Shown piece by piece: positions 17,207 through 26,225 of a stretch of DNA of 64,000 bases. This stretch comes from Catelliglobosispora koreensis DSM 44566 (GTDB lineage Bacteria; Actinomycetota; Actinomycetes; Mycobacteriales; Micromonosporaceae), in contig NZ_KB903283.1 of assembly GCF_000379685.1 (NCBI RefSeq), positions 274,820-338,819 on the forward strand, read 5' to 3'. Positions within the stretch are counted from its first letter, which is position 1, and every line of letters starts with the position of its first letter. A program made the position numbers and the translations under genes. Below the pieces are notes generated by a model that saw only the letters and a program-made list of their open reading frames with translations, did not search any database and was not told the origin of the DNA.

Positions 17207-19768
17207 ATGAAGAAGTCTCTCAGAGTCATCCTCACTGCCGCGCTGGTGGCTTCGGCGGTGCAGGTCATCGCCTCGTCATCATCGTTCGCGGGGGCGGCGG
17301 CGATCGCCCCTGTCGCCGCGGCCGCACCAGGCGCCGACGCCCGTAAGCCGGGCGGCCATCAGGCCAAGCGGCTGACGCCCGACAAGCTGCCCCCGGTTTC
17401 CCCTGAGTCGCGCGAAACCGTCGCCCGGTTCAGCGCTCAGGCCACTTGCACGCCGGCGGACTTCAGTTCGCGTACCGGCTCGGCTCTGGTGGCGTTCGTC
17501 AAAGCCTCAGCGGTCTCGGAATGCCTTTACACGCTGTTCAACTACGCCGGCAGCGCCGCTGTCGGTGCTTTCAAAGAGTCTCAGGTGGTCACGATCGCGA
17601 CCGCCTACCGGGACAACACGCCCAGCTATCCGGGCACCAACGCCACGAGCACGCTGCAATTGGTCATGTTCCTGCGGGCGGCTTTCTACGTGCAGGAGAA
17701 CAACAGCGGCAGCATTCCCTCGTACACAGCGGCGGTCACCGGCCCCGTTCAGTCCGGCTTGGACAGTTTCTTCGCCAGCTCACGGCTGCTCGACGTCAAC
17801 GACACGCACGGCGAGATCCTCGCCGAGACGGTGACCCTCAGCGACAGTGCCGAACTGCAGCACCGTTATCTGGCCGCGTACAAGAGAATCCTCAACGGCT
17901 ACAACAGTTCCTGGAACGCTTTCTACTGGATGCGCACCGCGGCGTTCAACGTCTTCCTCTGCACGTTCCGCGGGAACTTCTATCCCGCCTTCGTCAACGC
18001 GGTTATCGCCGATCCGTCCATCGTGGACACGATGAACTCCTTCGCTGTCAATCACTCCGGTCTGCTCGGCGGCGAGTACGGCTACCTTCCCGCCGCCGCT
18101 GGCAGCGAGATGGCCCGCTTCGTTCAGCACGACGCGCTCAAGGCCAAGGTCCGGCCGCTGGCTAAGGCACGGCTCGACAGCTCCTCCATCACCGGGCCGA
18201 CCGCGAAGATGTGGGTCGGCGTGGCAGGCATGGTCGACTACTACGATGGCGCTAACTGCGCTTACTACAACGTTTGCAACCTGCCGTCCCGGCTAGCCGC
18301 CGCGGCACTGCCGGTCCGGCACAACTGCGACCCGGGGCACACCATCTGGGCCCAGCAAATGTCGGCGGCCGAACTAGCGGCGACGTGCCAGAGCGTGCAG
18401 AACCAGGACTCGTTCTTCCACAACGCCAGCGGCTCCAACGCGAGCACGCCGGTGGCCAACGACCACAACACGAACATCCGCATCAACGTTTTCGACTCCG
18501 ATGAGGACTACCAGACCTACGCCGGCGCGATTTTCGGCATCGACACCAACAACGGCGGCATGTATCTGGAGGGCGATCCTTCGGTGCCGGGCAACCAGCC
18601 GAACTTCGTAGCCTACGAGGCGACGTGGCTGCGTCCGGTCTTCGCGATCTGGAACCTCAATCACGAGTACACCCACTATCTCGACGGCCGGTACAACATG
18701 TACGGCGACTTCGAGGCGGGCATGTCCACACCGACCGTCATGTGGGTCGAAGGCTTCGCTGAATACATCTCCTACCACTACCGTGGTGAGGTCTACGCCG
18801 CCGCGATCGCTGAGGCGGGCAAGCGCACGTTCAGCCTGAGCACGCTTTTCGACACCACCTACGAACCGTTCGATGTCAACCGCATCTACCGCTGGGGTTA
18901 CCTTGGCGTGCGGTACATGCTGGAAAAGCACCGGCCTGACGTGATGACGCTGCTGGGCCACTACCGGTCAGGGAACTGGGCCGCGGCGCGGACTTTGCTC
19001 AAGACCACCATTGGCACGCGTTATGACGCCGACTTCAGCACCTGGCTGGGCACGCTCAGTGGCACGCCCGGAACCTGCACGGCGGTCACCAACAGCAATG
19101 ACGTGACCATCGCCGATCTGTCCACAGTGGAATCCGGTCTGACCGTCGCTAACTGTGCTGGCAATGCTCTGAGCACCAGCACGGTCGCGGTGAACATCGT
19201 GCACACCTACATCGGTGACCTCGTCGTCTCGCTGGTCGCGCCCGACGGGAGCACCTACGTGCTGCACAACCGGACGGGCGGTTCCACTGACAACATCAAC
19301 CAGACCTATGCGGTGAACCTCTCGTCTGAGGCCGCCAACGGGGCGTGGAAGCTGCGGGTCCAAGACGCGGCCGCCAATGATGTCGGCTACATCAATAGCT
19401 GGACGCTGAACACCGGCAGTGGCGGGGGCGGCGGCGTGTCCGAGTGCACCGACCCCAACCTGCAAGCACTGGGCAAGAACTGCAAGCGCAGCAACGTATC
19501 CGCTAACGCGGGCGGCCTGGCCTACTTCTGGATTTACCTGCCCGCCGGGGTTTCCACCCTCAGCATCACGTCAGCTGGCGGCACCGGCAACGCCGACCTG
19601 TATTACAACGCCGACACGTGGGCGACCTCCACGGCGTACACGGCCCGCTCCACCAACGCGGGCAACAGCGAGTCGCTCACCATCAACAACCCGGCCGCGG
19701 GCTACCGCTACATCAGCCTGCACGCCGCGAGCGCCTTCTCCGGCGTCACGGTGACCACTACCTACTAA
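17207..19768 (+). CDS. Secreted M9-family (collagenase-like) metallopeptidase with P and PPC domains
   Basis: About 853 residues. A signal peptide (KKSLRVILTAALVASAVQV) and propeptide precede the collagenase-type region. The gluzincin zinc site is HEYTH at residues 486-490, with the downstream Glu in WVEGFAEYIS. A proprotein-convertase P-domain covers about 625-735 (STVAVNIVHTYIGDLVVSLV, NGAWKLRVQD). After a Gly linker, a PPC-type beta-sandwich finishes the protein (GLAYFWIYLPAGVSTLSI). It should degrade collagen-like or other extracellular proteins. The ATG at 17207 is supported by the signal peptide and the TAGCGT box. The peptide transporter genes follow downstream. Confidence 0.92.
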   Translation: MKKSLRVILTAALVASAVQVIASSSSFAGAAAIAPVAAAAPGADARKPGGHQAKRLTPDKLPPVSPESRETVARFSAQATCTPADFSSRTGSALVAFVKASAVSECLYTLFNYAGSAAVGAFKESQVVTIATAYRDNTPSYPGTNATSTLQLVMFLRAAFYVQENNSGSIPSYTAAVTGPVQSGLDSFFASSRLLDVNDTHGEILAETVTLSDSAELQHRYLAAYKRILNGYNSSWNAFYWMRTAAFNVFLCTFRGNFYPAFVNAVIADPSIVDTMNSFAVNHSGLLGGEYGYLPAAAGSEMARFVQHDALKAKVRPLAKARLDSSSITGPTAKMWVGVAGMVDYYDGANCAYYNVCNLPSRLAAAALPVRHNCDPGHTIWAQQMSAAELAATCQSVQNQDSFFHNASGSNASTPVANDHNTNIRINVFDSDEDYQTYAGAIFGIDTNNGGMYLEGDPSVPGNQPNFVAYEATWLRPVFAIWNLNHEYTHYLDGRYNMYGDFEAGMSTPTVMWVEGFAEYISYHYRGEVYAAAIAEAGKRTFSLSTLFDTTYEPFDVNRIYRWGYLGVRYMLEKHRPDVMTLLGHYRSGNWAAARTLLKTTIGTRYDADFSTWLGTLSGTPGTCTAVTNSNDVTIADLSTVESGLTVANCAGNALSTSTVAVNIVHTYIGDLVVSLVAPDGSTYVLHNRTGGSTDNINQTYAVNLSSEAANGAWKLRVQDAAANDVGYINSWTLNTGSGGGGGVSECTDPNLQALGKNCKRSNVSANAGGLAYFWIYLPAGVSTLSITSAGGTGNADLYYNADTWATSTAYTARSTNAGNSESLTINNPAAGYRYISLHAASAFSGVTVTTTY

Positions 19769-19775
19769 CGCACGG

Positions 19776-19820
19776 AACAGCGGCTGGCTCGGTCATGACC
19801 TGACCGAACCAGCCGCTGTT
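19776..19820 (+). terminator. Hairpin terminator after the M9 protease gene
   Basis: Perfect 12-bp outer arms AACAGCGGCTGG (19776-19787) and CCAGCCGCTGTT (19809-19820), with further inner pairing TCGGTCA/TGACCGA. It directly abuts the inverted repeat that begins at 19821. Confidence 0.85.
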
Positions 19821-19839
19821 TGTTATGGCACCCATAACA
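19821..19839. promoter_or_regulatory. Perfect inverted repeat before the peptide transporter operon
   Basis: TGTTATGGCACCCATAACA, perfect 8-bp arms with a 3-nt centre. Its centre lies 36 bp before TTAAAT at 19866, the same geometry as at the M9 protease promoter (35.5 bp). Confidence 0.8.
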
Positions 19840-19865
19840 CGCACCGCCCTTAGGTCAAGACAGCA

Positions 19866-19904
19866 TTAAATCCGCTGGGACGCAGGGCGAACCGTCGTTA
19901 GCGT
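19866..19904 (+). promoter_or_regulatory. Promoter of the oligopeptide transporter operon
   Basis: TTAAAT (19866-19871), 27 bp, TAGCGT (19899-19904), matching the protease promoter in boxes and spacing, with related flanking text (GCGAAC, CGTCGCC). A 34-nt leader with GGGAG precedes the ATG at 19939. Confidence 0.65.
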
Positions 19905-19938
19905 CGCCCGCTACACCACGAATTCTTGGGAGCGCGCA

Positions 19939-21609
19939 ATGATAAAGATCCCCCTCATCGCGGCGGGGGCGGCGTTAGCCGTGGGCCTGGCCGCGTGTGG
20001 CACCGATCCCGCGCCGGAAAGCAAAGGCCACGGCGGTAAGGGCGGGACGCTGACGGTGCTGGCCACCGCGGACTTCGCCCACCTCGACCCGGCCCAGAAC
20101 TGGACGATGCGCGATGTCCTGTTTGGAGGACGGACGCTGTACCGCACCCTCACCGCTTACGCCGCCGCGCCCGGAGCCGAGGGCACGAAAGTGCTCCCCG
20201 ACATCGCCGCCGAACTCGGCAAGCCGACTGATGGCAACAAGACCTGGACCTACAAACTGCGTCCGGGCATCAAGTTCGAAGACGGAAGCGCGGTCACGAG
20301 CAAGGACATCAAATACGGCATCGAGCGCATTTTCTCGGCCGAGCTTCAGGAAGGCGCCGGTTACCTGCGCGACATGCTGGTTGGCGGCGACAAATACCAG
20401 GGCCCCTACAAGGACGCCAATGGCCTGGCTTCCATCGAGACGCCCGACGCTTCGACGATTGTCTTCAAGCTGGTGAAGCCAACCGCAGACCTCGACTACG
20501 TGCTCGCCCTGCCGACGTCGGCTCCCGTGCCGAAGGCGAAGGACACTGGTGTTCAGTACGACAACGCCGTCTTCTCCTCTGGCCCGTACAAGATTGAGAA
20601 GTACGACCGGGGCAAGGAACTGATCCTGGTTCGTAACCCGCACTGGGACGCCGCGACCGACCCGATTCGCAAGGCTCTGCCGGACCGGATCGAAATGAAG
20701 CAAGGACTGTCGGCGGCGACGATCGAGCAACGGCTGATCGCCGACCAGGGACCGGATCAGACCGCTGTCGCGTGGTCTGGGCTATCGGCGGCCAGCATGC
20801 CGCGCGTGCTGAGTGACCCAAAGGTCAAGGCGCGCTACATCGCCGAGCCCAGCATCTGCACCCGGATGCTGGCCTTCAACACGTCCAAGGCACCCTTCGA
20901 CAACCTCAAAGCGCGTCAGGCGGTCGCTTTTGGACTGAGCCGTGAGTCGTACCGGACCGCGCACGGTGGTGAGGCGGTCGCCGACTTCGCGTCGTCCTAC
21001 ATGCCACCGTCGATGACGGCAGGCGTGAAGAACAATGCGTTCCAGGCACCACCCGACGGCGATGTCGCTAAGGCCAAGCAACTATTGGCCGAAGCCGGTA
21101 AGCCAGACGGGTTTGAGATCACGCTGACGACAACGTCCAGCGACACGGGGAAGGCTGAAGCCGAAGCGGTGCAGTCGTCTCTGGCACGCATCGGCGTCAA
21201 GGTGAAAATCCACACGGTGGACCCGTCGGTTTACTACTCCACGATCGGCACACCAGCGTCGCAGGATGAGCTGGTCTTCGACGGCTGGTGCGCGGACTGG
21301 CCCAACGGCGCGTCGTTCATTCCGCAGAAGTTCGACGGGCGCAACATTCAGCCCAAGGGTAACCAGAACCGAAGCCAGCTCAACGATGCGGCCATCAACG
21401 CGCGGGTCGATGAGATCCTGGCGATGACCGATCCGATCGCGGCACAGAAGGCCTGGGGCGAGCTCGACACCAAGGTCGTGGCGCTGATGCCGGTGATCCC
21501 GCTGGTGTGGGACAAGATGCCGCTTCTGTTTGGCTCCAAGGTGACCGGTGCGTTCGGGCACCCGATCTGGCAGGGCGAGATCGACTACGCCGCGGTTTCG
21601 GTGGCATGA
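19939..21609 (+). CDS. Oligopeptide ABC transporter substrate-binding lipoprotein
   Basis: 556 residues. The signal sequence ends in a lipobox (GLAAC), so it is a lipid-anchored extracellular receptor. The SBP family 5 signature region is present (GTLTVLATADFAHLDPAQNW, TWTYKLRPGIKFEDGSAVTS, FSSGPYKIEKYDRGKELILV). It delivers peptides to the two permeases encoded just downstream. GGGAG precedes the ATG. The stop overlaps the next start (ATGA). Its promoter shares an inverted repeat with the secreted protease gene, so it probably imports that enzyme's products. Confidence 0.93.
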   Translation: MIKIPLIAAGAALAVGLAACGTDPAPESKGHGGKGGTLTVLATADFAHLDPAQNWTMRDVLFGGRTLYRTLTAYAAAPGAEGTKVLPDIAAELGKPTDGNKTWTYKLRPGIKFEDGSAVTSKDIKYGIERIFSAELQEGAGYLRDMLVGGDKYQGPYKDANGLASIETPDASTIVFKLVKPTADLDYVLALPTSAPVPKAKDTGVQYDNAVFSSGPYKIEKYDRGKELILVRNPHWDAATDPIRKALPDRIEMKQGLSAATIEQRLIADQGPDQTAVAWSGLSAASMPRVLSDPKVKARYIAEPSICTRMLAFNTSKAPFDNLKARQAVAFGLSRESYRTAHGGEAVADFASSYMPPSMTAGVKNNAFQAPPDGDVAKAKQLLAEAGKPDGFEITLTTTSSDTGKAEAEAVQSSLARIGVKVKIHTVDPSVYYSTIGTPASQDELVFDGWCADWPNGASFIPQKFDGRNIQPKGNQNRSQLNDAAINARVDEILAMTDPIAAQKAWGELDTKVVALMPVIPLVWDKMPLLFGSKVTGAFGHPIWQGEIDYAAVSVA

Positions 21610-22538
21610 CAACGCTCGTAACGGGGACCGCTGTCGAGGCGGTCCCCACCACCTCGTGGCGGCGCTTGACGGCACGCATCTGGGCTGACCGTGGAGCACG
21701 GGTAGGCCTGGCGATCGTCGTGCTGTTCGTGCTGCTCGCGATTCTCGCGCCCGTCATCTCGGCCATGACGGGCAACGGCCCCAACGACTTTCACGAAGAC
21801 AAGATCAACAAAGCGCTGGGCGGACCGCCCCTCGGTGCCTTCGGCGGCATCAGCTCCGAACACTGGCTGGGTGTCGAACCCGTCAACGGTCGCGATCTGC
21901 TCGCCCGGATCCTTTATGGTGCCAGGGTTTCGCTGCTGATCTCCCTGCTGGCGACCGCCGTTTCCGTCGTCATCGGAACGTTGCTCGGCCTGGTGGCCGG
22001 CTTCTTTGGCGGCTGGCTCGACGCCGCGATCAGCCGCGTGATGGACCTTGTCCTATCGTTTCCGTCGCTCATCTTCATGATCGCGCTGGTGTCTGTTCTG
22101 CCCAGCGGTGATCGCATGCTCTTGCTGATCCTCGTCATCGGATTCTTTGGCTGGCCTTACATTGGCCGCATCGTTCGCGGCCAGACCATCTCGATCCGCC
22201 ACCGCGAGTTCGTCGAAGCGGCCAGGGCTGGGGGACAGGGCAATGTGCGGATTCTGCTGCGGGAAGTCCTGCCAAACCTGCTCGCCCCGATCCTCGTCTA
22301 CACGGCCCTGTCCATTCCGGCCAACATCGGAACCGAAGCGGCGCTGTCGTTTCTCGGCATCGGGGTGGAGCCGCCGACACCGTCTTGGGGACAGATGCTG
22401 CAAAAGGCCATGTCCTGGTACCAGGTGGATCCCATGTTCTTCGTCATCCCCGGAACGTGCCTGTTCCTGACGGTGCTCGCGTTCACCTTGCTCGGCGACG
22501 CGATGCGCGACGCCCTCGACCCGAAAGGAAGCCACTAG
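21606..22538 (+). CDS. Oligopeptide ABC transporter permease, DppC/OppC type
   Basis: 310 residues. The N-terminal OppC-type region (RGARVGLAIVVLFVLLAILA) is followed by the BPD transport domain, and the EAA loop is seen as EFVEAARAGGQGNVRILLRE. It forms the membrane channel with the DppB-type partner. The ATG at 21606 overlaps the receptor's stop codon. Here the C-type permease comes before the B-type permease, the reverse of the common order. Confidence 0.92.
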   Translation: MTTLVTGTAVEAVPTTSWRRLTARIWADRGARVGLAIVVLFVLLAILAPVISAMTGNGPNDFHEDKINKALGGPPLGAFGGISSEHWLGVEPVNGRDLLARILYGARVSLLISLLATAVSVVIGTLLGLVAGFFGGWLDAAISRVMDLVLSFPSLIFMIALVSVLPSGDRMLLLILVIGFFGWPYIGRIVRGQTISIRHREFVEAARAGGQGNVRILLREVLPNLLAPILVYTALSIPANIGTEAALSFLGIGVEPPTPSWGQMLQKAMSWYQVDPMFFVIPGTCLFLTVLAFTLLGDAMRDALDPKGSH

Positions 22539-23527
22539 TGGCCGCCTATCTAGCGCGCCGGCTGGTGGGGCTGGCGCTGGTCCTGCTGGTCGTGTGCGCG
22601 GTTACCTTCGCCATCTTCTACTTGCTGCCCAGTGACCCGGCCTTACAAGCGTGCGGCAAGAGCTGCACCACGGAACGCATTGACATGCTGCACGAGCAGA
22701 TGGGGCTGGATAAACCGGTGTGGCAGCAGTTCGCGGACTACATCGGTGGCATCGCTGGCGGCCGCACGATTGGCACGGGCGAGCTCGCGGTGCGCTGCGA
22801 CTTTCCGTGCCTGGGGTTTTCCTACCAGACCAACCGTCCCGTGTGGGACCTGCTGCTCGACCGTCTGCCCACGACGGTTTCGATCGCGGCCGGTGCGGCG
22901 ATTCTCTGGCTCCTCGCGGGGCTGTCCACCGGGATCGTTTCCGCGCTGCGCAAGGGCAGTTTCCTCGATCGCTCGCTGATGGCGGCAACGCTGACTGCCG
23001 CTTCGCTGCCTGTGTTCTTCACCGGGCTCATGGCCCTGTACCTCGTCGTGCAGGTCGCCGAGTGGCTGCCCTTCCCGAGCTATGTCGCGCTCGCGGACGA
23101 TCCCGCCGGCTGGGCGCAGAACCTGATTCTGCCGTGGACGGTGCTCGCGTTGCTTTACGCCGCACTTTACGCACGGTTATCGCGGTCGTCGATGATTGAG
23201 ACGCTCGCCGAGCCCTACGTCAGAACCGCACGCGCCAAAGGGCTTCCCGAGCGCACCGTCGTCGTCAAGCACGGCCTGCGTTCCGCGCTGACCCCGATCG
23301 TGACCGTCTTCGGCATGGACGTCGGCACCCTGCTCGGCGGAGCGATCATCACGGAAAGTGTGTTCGGGCTGCCCGGCATCGGACAGCTGACCATGGACGC
23401 CATCAACAAATCTGACCAGCCCGTGGTCATGGGCGTGGCCCTGCTGTCCGCGTTTTTCATCACCTTCTTCAACGTCTTGGTGGACCTGTTCTACGCCGTC
23501 ATCGACCCGAAGGTGCGCTACGCATGA
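22538..23527 (+). CDS. Oligopeptide ABC transporter permease, DppB/OppB type
   Basis: 329 residues. It begins AAYLARRLVGLALVLLVVCA, the usual DppB opening with one membrane helix. A long external loop carries two Cys pairs (ACGKSC, RCDFPC). The transport domain has the EAA-like loop PYVRTARAKGLPERTVVVKH. GTG at 22538 overlaps the previous stop by one base and follows AAAGGAAG. It pairs with the upstream permease. Confidence 0.92.
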   Translation: MAAYLARRLVGLALVLLVVCAVTFAIFYLLPSDPALQACGKSCTTERIDMLHEQMGLDKPVWQQFADYIGGIAGGRTIGTGELAVRCDFPCLGFSYQTNRPVWDLLLDRLPTTVSIAAGAAILWLLAGLSTGIVSALRKGSFLDRSLMAATLTAASLPVFFTGLMALYLVVQVAEWLPFPSYVALADDPAGWAQNLILPWTVLALLYAALYARLSRSSMIETLAEPYVRTARAKGLPERTVVVKHGLRSALTPIVTVFGMDVGTLLGGAIITESVFGLPGIGQLTMDAINKSDQPVVMGVALLSAFFITFFNVLVDLFYAVIDPKVRYA

Positions 23528-24486
23528 GCCTGCTCGAAGTCTCCGGCCTTCGCGTCACCTTCCCCGGCGATGTGTGCGCCGTGGACGGACTGTCGTTCAC
23601 GCTTGAGCGGGGCAAAACGCTTGGCATCGTGGGGGAGTCCGGCTCAGGAAAGTCGGTCACGAGCCTGGCCATCATGGGCTTGCACCGCGACGCCACCGTT
23701 TCGGGCTCGATCAGGGTCGATGGCATCCAAGTCGTTGGTGCGCCTCAGGACCAGGTTCGCCGGCTGCGCGGGCGCCGGATGGCGATGATCTTCCAGGATC
23801 CGTTGTCGTCACTGCACCCGGCGTACACGGTTGGCGAGCAGATCGCTGAGGCCTACCGCCTCCACTTTGGTGCCAGCCGCAAAGCCGCCCGCGTGCGTGC
23901 CGCCGACATGCTGGCACAGGTCGGCATCCCGGAGCCACGGCGGCGGCTAGCCGACTATCCACATCAGTTCTCGGGCGGCATGCGGCAACGGGTGATGATC
24001 GCGATGGCGCTCGCGTGCGAACCGGAACTGCTCATCGCCGACGAGCCCACAACCGCGCTTGACGTCACCGTCCAAGCACAGATCCTGGAACTCATCGCCC
24101 GGCTCCAGCAAGAAATCGGCCTGGCCGTGCTGATGATTACGCACGATCTCGGAGTGGTCGCACGGATCGCCGATGAGGTGCTGATCATGTATGCGGGAGC
24201 GGCTGCCGAACAAGGCCCAGCGATCCCGGTGTTCACGCGAGCGCAGCATCCGTACACCCGGGGATTGCTGAATTGCCTTCCACGGCTTGACGGTGACGCC
24301 CAAAGCCCGCTGATCCCCATCCAGGGCAGTCCACCCTCGTTGCTGAACCCGCCAGCGGGCTGCCGGTTTCATCCCCGCTGCACGGAGCGAACCAGCGAAT
24401 TGCCCTGCGCGACCGAGCGTCCCGCATGGCGCATCGCCAGCCGCGGGCACCACGCCGCATGTCACTTGCTGGAGGCGAACCGGTGA
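23524..24486 (+). CDS. Peptide ABC transporter ATP-binding protein, DppD type
   Basis: 320 residues. Walker A is GESGSGKS, the Q-loop is IFQDP, the signature is FSGGMRQR, Walker B is [12 protein letters not shown], and the switch His is in MITHDLG. The C-terminal oligopeptide extension is present ([17 protein letters not shown]), with Cys residues that in some relatives bind an iron-sulfur cluster. It energises import with the next gene product. Overlaps by 4 bp on both sides show tight coupling. Confidence 0.94.
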   Translation: MSLLEVSGLRVTFPGDVCAVDGLSFTLERGKTLGIVGESGSGKSVTSLAIMGLHRDATVSGSIRVDGIQVVGAPQDQVRRLRGRRMAMIFQDPLSSLHPAYTVGEQIAEAYRLHFGASRKAARVRAADMLAQVGIPEPRRRLADYPHQFSGGMRQRVMIAMALACEPELLIADEPTTALDVTVQAQILELIARLQQEIGLAVLMITHDLGVVARIADEVLIMYAGAAAEQGPAIPVFTRAQHPYTRGLLNCLPRLDGDAQSPLIPIQGSPPSLLNPPAGCRFHPRCTERTSELPCATERPAWRIASRGHHAACHLLEANR

Positions 24487-25421
24487 CGCTGCTTGAGGTT
24501 ACGGGACTGTCGAAAACGTTCCGCAAAGGAAAGATTCGTGCCGTCGACGGGATCAGCCTGACTGTCCAAGCCGGAGACACGCTTGGTCTGGTGGGAGAGT
24601 CCGGGTGCGGGAAGTCCACGACCGGGCGGATGCTCATGCGGCTGCTGGAACCGAGCGCAGGCCGCATCATCTTTGACGGCAAGGACATCACCCGCCTTGG
24701 CGCCCGTCAGCTACGGCCCTTGCGCCGCGACATTCAGATGATTTTCCAGGATCCGTTCTCGTCACTCAACCCCCGGCACACGGTCGGGGAAATCATTGGT
24801 ACTCCGCTAAAGATCCTGCGCCCAGAAGCCAACGTGCGCAAGACAGTGCAGGAGATCCTGGAGCGGGTTGGCCTAGCGCCAGAGCACGCCGGCCGTTACC
24901 CGCACCAGTTCTCCGGCGGGCAGGCGCAGCGCATCGGGATAGCAAGGGCACTTGTCGTGCGCCCACGGCTGATTGTCGCCGACGAGCCGGTGTCGGCATT
25001 GGACGTTTCCATCCAGGCCCAAATCATCAACCTCATGAGCGATCTGCGGCGGGATCTCGGACTGTCCTACATCTTCATCGCCCACGATCTCGCGGTGGTA
25101 CGCCACGTGTGCCAGCGGATAGCGGTCATGTACCTAGGCCGCGTCGTCGAAATCGGCGACCGTGAGCAGATCTATGCCACGCCAGCACATCCCTACACGA
25201 GTGCCCTGCTGTCAGCCGTCCCGATACCCCATCCGGTCGCCGAACGCGCCCGCAAAAGGATGGTGCTGCAAGGCGATCCGCCAAGCCCGGCTAATCCGCC
25301 GGCCGGGTGTGCGTTTAGCCCCAGGTGCCCTAAAGCCGCGAGCCGCTGTCACGCCGAACGCCCTGCTCTCACCGAAGTCGCCGGGCGTCTCGTCGCCTGC
25401 CACTTTCCCGAGACGGCCTAG
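24483..25421 (+). CDS. Peptide ABC transporter ATP-binding protein, DppF type
   Basis: 312 residues. Walker A is GESGCGKS, the signature is FSGGQAQR, Walker B is LIVADEPVSALD, and the switch is FIAHDLAVV, with the same C-terminal Cys-bearing tail (PPAGCAFSPRC). I chose the GTG at 24483 (GTGA overlap with the previous stop, GGAGG upstream) over an ATG at 24426. It is the last gene of the five-gene transporter operon. The 3' end overlaps the convergent small gene by 4 bp. Confidence 0.94.
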   Translation: MTLLEVTGLSKTFRKGKIRAVDGISLTVQAGDTLGLVGESGCGKSTTGRMLMRLLEPSAGRIIFDGKDITRLGARQLRPLRRDIQMIFQDPFSSLNPRHTVGEIIGTPLKILRPEANVRKTVQEILERVGLAPEHAGRYPHQFSGGQAQRIGIARALVVRPRLIVADEPVSALDVSIQAQIINLMSDLRRDLGLSYIFIAHDLAVVRHVCQRIAVMYLGRVVEIGDREQIYATPAHPYTSALLSAVPIPHPVAERARKRMVLQGDPPSPANPPAGCAFSPRCPKAASRCHAERPALTEVAGRLVACHFPETA

Positions 25422-25720
25422 AACTCGTCTGGTGTCGAGAGCTTCCGGTAGAACTTAATCTCCGGCTGGCTCTTGGCGCCCGCGCCCTTCATGACTTCCG
25501 GGATTTCCTTCTGGCTGTCAAAGAAGCTCTGGAAGGCTTCCTCCGTGGGCCACTCGTCGATGACGACGACCTCACCATCGGCGGCGGCGAAATAGTGGTG
25601 GATAGCGCCTCTGCTCTTGCCCTCGTCAGCGATGCGGCGCAACTGTTCGGCGTGAGTGCTGGCGTATTTTTCGAGTTCGTCGGCGTCGGCTTTAACCCGC
25701 AACATCATGATCACAGACAT
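25418..25720 (-). CDS. Small ABM-like (dimeric alpha-beta barrel) protein
   Basis: 100 residues. The pattern MSVIMMLRVKADADELEKYA, followed by ADGEVVVIDEWPTEEAFQSF, resembles the antibiotic-biosynthesis-monooxygenase-like ferredoxin fold used by many small actinobacterial proteins. Typical roles are small-molecule oxidation or simple ligand binding. No catalytic residues can be assigned. It is convergent with the transporter operon. Confidence 0.7.
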   Translation of the reverse strand: MSVIMMLRVKADADELEKYASTHAEQLRRIADEGKSRGAIHHYFAAADGEVVVIDEWPTEEAFQSFFDSQKEIPEVMKGAGAKSQPEIKFYRKLSTPDEF

Positions 25721-25804
25721 GGCTGCCTCCTTGAAGCTGATGTCAGATCCAGGGTAGGCCTGTTCAGCGGCCTCCCGTGGGGAACCGCTGAACAGGACAA
25801 GGCC

Positions 25805-26158
25805 CTACTTGCCGTAGTTGCTGGCGCCAAACCAGTCCACGACGACCACTGGTTCGTCGCCGATGACCCAGGCGTCGTGGCCCTTGGGCAGGGCGGTGAT
25901 GTCGCCGGGCTTCGCGTCGAACTGGGTGCCGTCTTCCATCTGAATGCGCAGGGTGCCCTGGACGTGGTACTGGAAGTGGGGCGCCTCGCACCATTGTGTT
26001 CCCGCTAGCGGTTTGACGTGGTCGCTCCAGCGCCACCCGGGCTGCAGGGTCAGCTGGCCGACCTGCCCGCCGCCGATATCGACAAGGTCGAGCTTCCCGC
26101 GTTCGAACTCGCGCGTTTCGTCCGGCGTGGAGAATGCCTTTTGCTCCGCGTTACCCAT
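25805..26158 (-). CDS. Cupin-domain protein
   Basis: 117 residues. A single cupin barrel is seen: motif one is around HVKPLAGTQWCEAPHFQYHV and motif two around FDAKPGDITALPKGHDAWVI. The metal ligands are partly altered (fewer His than a classical cupin). The ATG at 26158 follows GAGGAG; an upstream start at 26176 lacks support. It is divergent from the large regulator gene 68 bp away, which might control it. The substrate is unknown. Confidence 0.78.
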   Translation of the reverse strand: MGNAEQKAFSTPDETREFERGKLDLVDIGGGQVGQLTLQPGWRWSDHVKPLAGTQWCEAPHFQYHVQGTLRIQMEDGTQFDAKPGDITALPKGHDAWVIGDEPVVVVDWFGASNYGK

Positions 26159-26213
26159 GATCCGGGCTCCTCTCAAGTGATGACTACCTGACCTTGCTCC
26201 CGGAGGTTTGCAC

Positions 26214-26219
26214 TAGATT
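26214..26219 (+). promoter_or_regulatory. -10 box of a leaderless regulator gene
   Basis: TAGATT lies 6 nt before the GTG at 26226, with no ribosome site between, which implies a leaderless transcript. Confidence 0.55.
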
Positions 26220-26225
26220 TGCAGC

